Shown: positions 1 to 5,419 of the stretch, one piece after another | Position numbering within the stretch: position 1 is the stretch's first letter | Layout: each line of letters opens with the position of its first letter | Origin: an uncultured beta proteobacterium | Lineage (GTDB): Bacteria > Pseudomonadota > Gammaproteobacteria > Burkholderiales > Rhodocyclaceae | DNA: 8,114 nucleotides | Direction: 5' to 3' | Assembly (NCBI GenBank): GCA_903910495.1 | Contig: CAIVZW010000001.1 | Location: 1 to 8,114 of the forward strand | Made by a program: the position numbers and the translations under genes | The notes under the pieces: generated by a model | What the model saw: the letters and a program-made list of their open reading frames with translations, nothing else | Told to the model about the DNA's origin: nothing | The model's database searches: none

Positions 1-480
1 CATCGGCCTCTGCCGGCGCAGACGGTGATGCATTACGCGCCGTACTTCTACCCGCTCGATGGCCTTCTGCACTGGAACCGGCTTTACGGCCGGCAAGGCT
101 TCTACCAGTACCAGTTTGTCCTGCCGCTGGCGGCGCGGGCGGCGCTTGACGACATCCTGCGCAGCATCGCGGCCAGCGGGCAGGGTTCCTTCCTCGCCGT
201 GCTCAAAACCTTCGGCGACCTGCCCAGTCCCGGCCTGCTGTCCTTCCCGATGCCGGGCGTGACCCTGGCGCTCGATTTCCCGAACCGGGGCGCGCCGACG
301 CTGGCCCTGTTCGATCGTCTCGATGCCATTGTCAGCGTCGCCGGCGGGAGGCTCTACGCGGCCAAGGATGCGCGCATGAGCGGCGATTTTTTCCGGCGTG
401 CCTACCCACGCCTCGACGAATTCCTGCCGTTCATCGATGCGAAGTTCTCGTCCGATTTTGCGCGTCGGGTCATGCTGTAG
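1..480 (+). CDS. DprE1-like FAD-binding oxidoreductase (polyprenyl-phospho-ribose 2'-epimerase, oxidising half), 3' part only
   Basis: The reading frame is open from the first base to the TAG at 478-480, giving 159 residues of the C-terminal substrate domain. The FAD-binding domain and the start lie outside the window. From memory it aligns along its length with the end of mycobacterial DprE1: a PLDG..HWNRLYG segment, QYQFVLP, FLAVLKTFG, SFPMPG....LDFP, GGRLYAAKDAR, and a final YPRLDEF..... DFARR. DprE1 oxidises the 2'-hydroxyl of polyprenyl-phosphoryl ribose, and DprE2 then reduces the keto product to the arabinose epimer. The substrate-contacting Lys (DprE1 K418) is conserved, at 364-366. 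The position of Cys387 is Ala (GCG, 268-270) and Asn385 is Thr. The gene ends 34 bases before a DprE2-like reductase, which strongly supports the assignment. Another ALO/VAO-type sugar oxidase is possible but less likely. Confidence 0.85.
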   Translation, partial: HRPLPAQTVMHYAPYFYPLDGLLHWNRLYGRQGFYQYQFVLPLAARAALDDILRSIAASGQGSFLAVLKTFGDLPSPGLLSFPMPGVTLALDFPNRGAPTLALFDRLDAIVSVAGGRLYAAKDARMSGDFFRRAYPRLDEFLPFIDAKFSSDFARRVML

Positions 481-514
481 ATTATTATTTCGATCCGTAA
501 GTCCGGAGAAGTCC

Positions 515-1252
515 ATGCAGAAAATTCTGATCATCGGCGCCACGTCAGCCATCGCGGAAGCGACGGCGCGGCTGTGCGCGATTCGAGGCGATGCGCTGTT
601 CCTGGTCGGGCGCAAGGCGGAGCGGCTCGCAGCCATTGCCGCCGACCTGCGCGTACGCGGCGCGGCGTCGGTCGCCTGCCACACGATGGATGCCTGCGAC
701 ACCCGTGCCCATGCGGCCATGCTCGAAGCCGCCGAACGCGCTCTGGGCGGGCTGGATGTCGCGCTCATCGCCCATGGCTCGCTGCCGGATCAGAAAGCCT
801 GCGCAGCCTCGGTCGAACTGACCCTGAGTGAAATCGACAACAACGGCCTGTCGGTGATCGCGCTGGCCACCCGGCTCGGTGAGATGTTTGAAAAACAGGG
901 CAGGGGCAGCCTGGCCGTGATCAGCTCCGTCGCCGGTGATCGCGGCCGGCAGAGCAATTACGTCTATGGTGCGGCCAAGGGCATGGTCAGCATTTTTTTG
1001 CAGGGATTGCGCAACCGGCTGGCGAAACAGGGAGTACAGGTACTGACCATCAAGCCGGGTTTTGTCGATACGCCGATGACCGCTGCTTTTCCCAAGGGCC
1101 TGCTGTGGGCCAAGCCGGAAGTCATCGCCCGCGGCATCGTACAGGCGCTGGAAAAAGGGCGGGACGAGGTTTATCTGCCGGGTTTCTGGCGCCTGATCAT
1201 GCTGATCATCCGGCATGTTCCGGAAATTATTTTCAAGCGGCTTTCCCTGTAG
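515..1252 (+). CDS. DprE2-like short-chain dehydrogenase/reductase (keto-ribose to arabinose reductase)
   Basis: This 245-residue single-domain Rossmann reductase is the usual length for the classical SDR family. Visible elements are an N-terminal beta strand and nucleotide loop GATSAIAEA (residues 8-16, a form typical of DprE2-like SDRs rather than the common TGxxxGxG), Arg33 after the second strand (suggesting NADPH preference), AHG at 86-88 in place of NAG, Asn109/Asn110, Ser138, and the catalytic Tyr151-xxx-Lys155. The C-terminus is hydrophobic and basic (LIMLIIRHVPEIIFKR), which may help it meet a lipid-linked substrate at the membrane. ATG 515 is chosen because GGAGAA lies at 505-510 with good spacing; an upstream ATG at 398 would overlap the previous gene deeply. 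Its position directly behind the DprE1-like gene suggests that it reduces the 2'-keto intermediate to polyprenyl-phospho-arabinose. A different keto-reductase role cannot be excluded from sequence alone. Confidence 0.85.
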   Translation: MQKILIIGATSAIAEATARLCAIRGDALFLVGRKAERLAAIAADLRVRGAASVACHTMDACDTRAHAAMLEAAERALGGLDVALIAHGSLPDQKACAASVELTLSEIDNNGLSVIALATRLGEMFEKQGRGSLAVISSVAGDRGRQSNYVYGAAKGMVSIFLQGLRNRLAKQGVQVLTIKPGFVDTPMTAAFPKGLLWAKPEVIARGIVQALEKGRDEVYLPGFWRLIMLIIRHVPEIIFKRLSL

Positions 1253-1254
1253 TC

Positions 1255-1284
1255 CTGTCAGCACAACGGCATGCTAATTGACAG
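1255..1284 (+). terminator. possible weak terminator after the DprE1/DprE2-like pair
   Basis: CTGTCA (1255-1260) and TGACAG (1279-1284) are perfect complements and are followed by TTTG. GCA (1261-1263) can continue the stem with TGC (1272-1274) if four bases bulge out on the 3' side. It starts two bases after the stop codon of the reductase, as expected of a terminator. The stem is short and AT-balanced and the T-run is only three long, so this is tentative. Confidence 0.35.
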
Positions 1285-1330
1285 TTTGACGTGGGCAGTT
1301 CAGCACGCGTTGAATATCCCGGGAGATTTT

Positions 1331-1353
1331 GTTGAGTGTGACAAGCACTCGAC
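1331..1353. terminator. hairpin downstream of the SemiSWEET gene
   Basis: GTTGAGTG (1331-1338) and CACTCGAC (1346-1353) form an 8-bp stem with one G-T wobble around a 7-base loop. It lies 49 bases past the stop of the minus-strand SemiSWEET gene and about 80 bases past the + strand reductase. Read on the minus strand the stem is followed by AAAATCTC, not a T-run; read on the + strand there is no T-run after it either. It may therefore be a processing or transcript-end structure rather than a classical intrinsic terminator. Confidence 0.3.
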
Positions 1354-1401
1354 GCAGGCCGAGATTCTGACGTTGGAGCCCCCGTGTTTCAGCATAAGCG
1401 G

Positions 1402-1656
1402 CTAGCCGTGGCGCAACTTGAGGATCAGTACCGTCCCCGCCAGGAGCAATGTGACGGCATTGGCAATGATGATCGGCCAGGCCGCAAGCAGTATTCCGTA
1501 GATCAGCCACAGACCGACGCCACAAGTAAAGAGCAGGTACATGCGGAGGGAAATGTCCTGAGTATGGCGAGTCTTGCAGATCTGCCAGACCTGGGGTATG
1601 AAGGAAACCGTGGTCAGGATGGCGGCAAGGCTACCGATCCACTCGCTGGAAATCAT
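1402..1656 (-). CDS. SemiSWEET sugar transporter (MtN3/PQ-loop family)
   Basis: The product is an 84-residue inner-membrane protein, the normal size for bacterial SemiSWEETs, which carry one triple-helix bundle and work as dimers moving mono- or disaccharides down their gradient. Three membrane segments are visible at about residues 5-25, 39-59 and 61-80. The PQ motif is SFIPQ (18-22) in helix 1, followed by the characteristic loop with TQDISLRMY (32-40). Trp50 and Asn66 sit at the same 16-residue separation as the substrate-pocket Trp and Asn of characterised SemiSWEETs, and Tyr53 is also present. The start at 1656 is preceded on the minus strand by GGAAG six bases upstream. The gene stands alone and is transcribed away from the alkaline phosphatase. 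The transported sugar cannot be read from the sequence. A TATACT hexamer on the minus strand (1726-1731) is a possible -10 element, but its -35 is poor. Confidence 0.9.
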   Translation of the reverse strand: MISSEWIGSLAAILTTVSFIPQVWQICKTRHTQDISLRMYLLFTCGVGLWLIYGILLAAWPIIIANAVTLLLAGTVLILKLRHG

Positions 1657-1799
1657 CGAAGCTTCCGTTTCGGGAGAATTATGGCAAGGACTCGCCTCAG
1701 TGCAGGAGGCCGAAAGTTTCGTCAGAGTATAAGCGCATTGACCCGGAAGACTCCATCCCGCAAACTACAGTCTTGCCTGCAAGTGTTCATGACACGCCT

Positions 1800-1825
1800 G
1801 TTCAAGAGCTTGTAAGTTCTTGAAC
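1800..1825. promoter_or_regulatory. 26-bp palindrome upstream of the alkaline phosphatase gene
   Basis: GTTCAAGA (1800-1807) and TCTTGAAC (1818-1825) are perfect inverted repeats. The ten bases between them continue the symmetry with CTT (1809-1811) against AAG (1814-1816), leaving only one G/T pair and the two central bases unmatched. The centre is about 37 bases before the phosphatase ATG at 1850, so the site could be an operator for a dimeric regulator or a hairpin in the 5' leader. I do not recognise the motif as belonging to a named regulator, and it does not fit a PhoB box. Confidence 0.5.
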
Positions 1826-1849
1826 GCCATCCTGAAAAATGAGGACGAG

Positions 1850-3229
1850 ATGAAAGCGAAACCATCCTGCTTGCTGGTGTTTGTATTTGCGCTGTTCATA
1901 GGCTATCTCCCTCTGGATGGGCAGGCTGCGCAAGCTGCCGTACGGGCCAGAAACGTCATTCTGCTCATCGGCGATGGCATGGGCCCCAGTCACCTTGCCG
2001 CCGCCTGGTATTACAGCAACCGGGTTCTCAACAGGGATCTGCGCATGTCCGGACTGATGAAAAGCGGCCGGACCGCACTGCTCATGAATGATACGGCGGA
2101 CACCATCGTCACCGAGTCAGCGGCGGCGGCCGGGCAACTCGCTACCGGACAACTGATGACAGCGGGGGTTATCAGCATGACTGCGGACGGCAGCATCCCG
2201 GTAAAGACGATCATGGAGATGGCCGGAAAAAGGAAAATGGCCACCGGGCTGGTCACCACCTCGGGGATCACGGATGCCACACCGGCCTCCTTTGCCGCGC
2301 ATGTGCCCAACCGTTCGGATGAGAACTCGGTAGCCGAGCAGCAATTGAAATTCGGTGTGGACGTGCTGATGGGCGGACGCAAGCAATTCTTCCTGCCGGC
2401 CAGCGAAGGCGGCCAGCGCAAGGACGGCCGCAATCTGGTCGATGAAGCGAAAAATGCAGGGTACGCCGTGGTCGGGAATTCCGCGGAATTGAAGGCCGCG
2501 CCGGCCGGAAAAATTCTCGGCCTGTTCAACATGGGCAACATGGTCTATGAGATCGACCGTGCGCAAACAGTAGAACCCAGCCTGGCCGAGATGGCTGATA
2601 AAACCTTGCAGATCCTGTCCAGAAACAGGCATGGGTTTTTTGTCATGATCGAAGGCGGCCGCATTGATCATGCAGCGCATCGCAATGATGCGGCGGCCAC
2701 CATCCGCGATACCCTGGCTTTTGACGAGGCCGTCGGGGTGGCCATGGACTTCGCCAGGAAGCACCCCGATACCCTGGTCCTGGTGACGGCCGATCATGAG
2801 ACCGGCGGCCTGTCGCTGATCGGCAACAGCAAGGACAGCAAGAACTATGTCGGCATGAATCTGCAGGCCATCGAAAAAGTGAAGGTTTCCTTTCAGGCCA
2901 TGGAGGCGAAATGGGGCAAGAAACCGACGCCGGAAAAAATACGGGAAGTCGTCAAACAAGGCATGGACATCGACCTGAGCGAGGATGAAGCCCAGACCGT
3001 GGCCAACGATACCATCAAGAAGCTTGATCCTTACAACTACAGTTACGACAATCTGCATTCACTGGCTTTCGTCTTGCGCCCCTACCTGCGTGTGGGCTGG
3101 GGAAGCCAGACGCATACGGCCTCGCCGCTGTTTCTGGCCGGGCAGGGGCCGGGGTCGAAGAGAATCGGCGGCTTGATGCACAACACGGAGGTGTTCAGGG
3201 TCATGAAGGATGCCCTCGGGTTGGACTAG
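1850..3229 (+). CDS. secreted alkaline phosphatase, PhoA family
   Basis: This 459-residue metallo-phosphomonoesterase should be exported to the periplasm, where it would release inorganic phosphate from organic esters. The N-terminus is a signal peptide (MKAK, hydrophobic stretch 8-22, likely cleavage after the AQA near residues 27-29). All core residues of E. coli PhoA can be matched: Asp42 in IGDGMG, nucleophile Ser90 in VTESAAAAG, Thr144 and Asp142 in TDATP, phosphate-binding Arg155 in HVPNR, Glu268, Asp273 and His277 in IEGGRIDHAAH, Asp315-His316 in TADHETGG, and His422 in TH TAS. These cover two zinc sites and a magnesium site. His274 takes the place of E. coli Lys328, as in most phosphatases of the family. 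The mature part has no cysteine. ATG 1850 has GAGG at 1841-1844; a TTG at 1820 in frame would add ten residues before the signal peptide and is less likely. It is first in a same-strand run with the next two genes. Confidence 0.95.
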   Translation: MKAKPSCLLVFVFALFIGYLPLDGQAAQAAVRARNVILLIGDGMGPSHLAAAWYYSNRVLNRDLRMSGLMKSGRTALLMNDTADTIVTESAAAAGQLATGQLMTAGVISMTADGSIPVKTIMEMAGKRKMATGLVTTSGITDATPASFAAHVPNRSDENSVAEQQLKFGVDVLMGGRKQFFLPASEGGQRKDGRNLVDEAKNAGYAVVGNSAELKAAPAGKILGLFNMGNMVYEIDRAQTVEPSLAEMADKTLQILSRNRHGFFVMIEGGRIDHAAHRNDAAATIRDTLAFDEAVGVAMDFARKHPDTLVLVTADHETGGLSLIGNSKDSKNYVGMNLQAIEKVKVSFQAMEAKWGKKPTPEKIREVVKQGMDIDLSEDEAQTVANDTIKKLDPYNYSYDNLHSLAFVLRPYLRVGWGSQTHTASPLFLAGQGPGSKRIGGLMHNTEVFRVMKDALGLD

Positions 3230-3278
3230 GCGACAGGAATCGCCGGCTTGAAATAATGATTCTGCCAATGGCCGCCCT

Positions 3279-3995
3279 ATGACCCGGATGAAGACTATTC
3301 CTTTTGCCGCCGAATGTTCAGGCCAGATCGTCAAGGGTGATTATTGCGCGGGGCGTTCGACCCGGCAGGCCTTGCTCATTCATGGTGCCGGCAGCAGTGA
3401 GCGTGGCAGGTTCGCCGCACTGCGCAACGCCTTGCATGGACGTGGCATTGGTTCGACGGCGTTTGACTGCATCGGGCACGGCGAAAGCGGAGGATCAGTG
3501 CGCGAGTCTTCGCTCGGCAGCCGGACGCATCAGGCCGAAGCCGTCATTGACGCCGGGCAGGGACCTTCAATCCAGGCCGTTGTCGGCACCAGCATGGGCG
3601 CTTACAACGCGATCAAGCTGCTCGAAACGCGAAAGCTTGAGGCGCTGGTTCTTGTCGTGCCCGGCGTTTATACCCCGGCAGCGTATGAACTTCCCTTTGG
3701 TGCCGGATTCACCGCAGCCATTCGCCAGGAACGGAGTTGGGACAACACCGACGCCTGGGACATCCTTGCCGAATTTAGCGGAAGGCTGTTAGTTATCGCG
3801 GCGGAGCACGACACGGTTATCCCGTCTGAAATTCCCGAGCGACTGTTTCAGTCCGCGCGGAAATCTTCCTGGCGCAAGCTGCATGTCGTCCCGGGTGCGC
3901 AACATGAGCGGCTGTTTCCGCTATTGTCCGAGCGAGCGCAAGAGTTCGAGCAGGTGATGGCCTTGATCTTCGCCTGCCTGCAAGCGGTTGGCTGA
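3279..3995 (+). CDS. alpha/beta-hydrolase fold protein
   Basis: This 238-residue protein has the plain alpha/beta-hydrolase layout. The oxyanion-side HGAGSS motif is at 35-40, followed by FDCIGHGESGG (62-72), the nucleophile elbow GTSMG with Ser105, an acidic residue Asp178 in AAEHDTVIP, and His209 in GAQHERL, forming a Ser-Asp-His triad. There is little room for a lid (about residues 128-160), so a small serine esterase, thioesterase or peptidase-like hydrolase is likely, but the substrate is unknown. There is no signal peptide, so it is probably cytoplasmic. It begins 49 bases after the phosphatase, on the same strand. The start is uncertain: neither ATG 3279 nor ATG 3288 has a good ribosome-binding site; the difference is three residues. 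Confidence 0.85.
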   Translation: MTRMKTIPFAAECSGQIVKGDYCAGRSTRQALLIHGAGSSERGRFAALRNALHGRGIGSTAFDCIGHGESGGSVRESSLGSRTHQAEAVIDAGQGPSIQAVVGTSMGAYNAIKLLETRKLEALVLVVPGVYTPAAYELPFGAGFTAAIRQERSWDNTDAWDILAEFSGRLLVIAAEHDTVIPSEIPERLFQSARKSSWRKLHVVPGAQHERLFPLLSERAQEFEQVMALIFACLQAVG

Positions 3996-4080
3996 TTATG
4001 CTTGCCACGATCGGAAAGACGTCCCGGGTTTGTCCCAGCCGTATGCGGAGATTTTGCGTGTCTGCCCGTTCAGCAAAGCA

Positions 4081-5250
4081 ATGAAGCCCGGCATCGGCCT
4101 GGGCGGCCCCCTGGTGCGACTGATCGCCGTACAGGTATGCATTCATGCGTGCATGTCCGGTATCCGCTTGGCTGCGCCCTTGCTTGCTCTGCGGCAGGGC
4201 TACAGCCCGCTGGCGGTGGGGGTTATGCTGTCGCTGTTCTCGCTCGCTCAGGTATTCCTTTCATTGCCTGCCGGTCGCTATGCCGACCGCCACAGCCTTA
4301 AGCGTCCGGTGGCCATCAGCGTGGGAGCCACCATCATTGGGGCCGGGCTGGCGGCGCTGTGGCCCGTATTTCCGGTACTTTGCCTGGCCGCGCTGCTGAC
4401 CGGCGGCGCGACCGGCGTCGCGGTAATCGCCTTGCAGCGGCATGCCGGCCGCATGGCAGACAACCCGCTGCAGATCCGGCAGGTTTTCAGCTGGCTGGCC
4501 GTTGCTCCGTCGATTGCGAATTTTGTCGGGCCCTTCAGTGCCGGATTGCTGATCGATCAAGCCGGCTTTCGTAGCGCTTTTGCCTTGTTCGCGGTGCTGC
4601 CGCTGGCTTCGTGGTTCTGGGTGCGCAACACCCCCGAGTTGCCGCGCCAGAGGCGCACGGAGGGCACCCCCAGGCTGCGCTCCTGGGACCTTTTGGCCGA
4701 ACCGCAGATGCGCCGGCTATTGCTGATCAACTGGATCCTGGCGTCGTGCTGGGACGTGCACACCTTTGTGTTGCCCCTGCTTGGCTACGAGCGCGGATTC
4801 AGTGCCTCGGTGATCGGCACGATCCTCGGCGTCTTTGCCCTTGCGGCCACGCTGATCCGCGTGGCGATGCCGTTGATCGCGGCACGCCTGCAGGAGTGGG
4901 CGGTGATTGCGACCGCGATGGCCTCGACCGGGGTGCTGTTCGGCATTTACCCGCTGCTGCACTCGCCCCTGGCGATGGGCGTCTGCTCGATCCTGCTCGG
5001 TTTTTCGCTCGGTTCGGTGCAGCCGATGATCCTGAGCGCCCTGCACCAGATCACCCCCGAACACCGCCATGGCGAGGCTCTGGGCCTGCGCATGCTGACG
5101 ATCACCGCCTCGGGCGTCGTCATGCCCCTGCTCTTCGGTGCCGCCGGTGCGATCGTTGGAGTGGCGAGTGTCTTCTGGGCAGCGGGCGCGACAGTGGCCG
5201 CGGGAACGCGGGTGGCGTGGGGGCTCAAAGCCAGGACTTTGACGCATTGA
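4081..5250 (+). CDS. major facilitator superfamily (MFS) transporter
   Basis: The product is a 389-residue inner-membrane protein with about twelve hydrophobic segments in two six-helix halves and a basic central loop (RQRRTEGTPRLRSW). The loop between helices 2 and 3 carries a full MFS motif A, with Gly65, Asp69, Arg70, Lys74 and Arg75. Helix 5 has a GPFSAG segment resembling the drug/H+ antiporter motif C. Secondary active efflux or uptake is therefore expected; the substrate is unknown. The start is chosen at ATG 4081 because the transmembrane part begins shortly after it. However, its upstream sequence is a poor ribosome-binding site, and TTG 4054 (behind GCGGAG) or TTG 3988 remain possible, adding 9 or 31 polar residues. 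There are 85 bases between the hydrolase stop and this ATG, so coupling with the hydrolase is not tight. Confidence 0.88.
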   Translation: MKPGIGLGGPLVRLIAVQVCIHACMSGIRLAAPLLALRQGYSPLAVGVMLSLFSLAQVFLSLPAGRYADRHSLKRPVAISVGATIIGAGLAALWPVFPVLCLAALLTGGATGVAVIALQRHAGRMADNPLQIRQVFSWLAVAPSIANFVGPFSAGLLIDQAGFRSAFALFAVLPLASWFWVRNTPELPRQRRTEGTPRLRSWDLLAEPQMRRLLLINWILASCWDVHTFVLPLLGYERGFSASVIGTILGVFALAATLIRVAMPLIAARLQEWAVIATAMASTGVLFGIYPLLHSPLAMGVCSILLGFSLGSVQPMILSALHQITPEHRHGEALGLRMLTITASGVVMPLLFGAAGAIVGVASVFWAAGATVAAGTRVAWGLKARTLTH

Positions 5251-5312
5251 TCAAAGGAGGGTTTGCGCTACCCTGGCGAAAAATTGTGCCGATTGAACCC
5301 AGACCCTTTAAT

Positions 5313-5347
5313 GTCAAATACCACCGATTTTACGGGTGGTATTTGAC
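5313..5347. terminator. 13-bp perfect hairpin between converging MFS and parC genes
   Basis: GTCAAATACCACC (5313-5325) and GGTGGTATTTGAC (5335-5347) are exact complements around a 9-base loop. The structure lies 62 bases past the MFS stop and about 70 bases past the parC stop, where a shared two-way terminator is expected. There is no T-run on either side, so it may instead stabilise the 3' ends of both transcripts, or be a copy of a dispersed palindromic repeat. Confidence 0.6.
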
Positions 5348-5419
5348 TTATCGCTGCGGTCAGTCAAGCGGTGCTTACACCCACAATCATTTCATGTATT
5401 GCCATGCTTACCCCTGTCA

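Noticed and set aside
545..1264. 239-codon minus-strand open frame over the SDR gene
   Set aside because: It is a shadow of a well-conserved reductase carrying the YxxxK motif.
1784..1825. PhoB box in front of the alkaline phosphatase
   Set aside because: TGTTCA occurs twice, but 15 bases apart rather than 11, and neither copy matches CTGTCAT well enough.
1820..1849. upstream TTG start for the alkaline phosphatase
   Set aside because: It would place ten polar and acidic residues before the signal peptide and overlaps the palindrome. ATG 1850 has a clear GAGG site.
2117..3058. 313-codon minus-strand open frame inside the alkaline phosphatase gene
   Set aside because: It is antisense to a gene in which every catalytic residue is conserved, and it shows no recognisable domain.
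3256..3282. short leader frame (ATG 3256 to TGA 3280-3282) overlapping the hydrolase start as ATGA
   Set aside because: There are only eight codons and no ribosome-binding site. Translational coupling is possible but unsupported.
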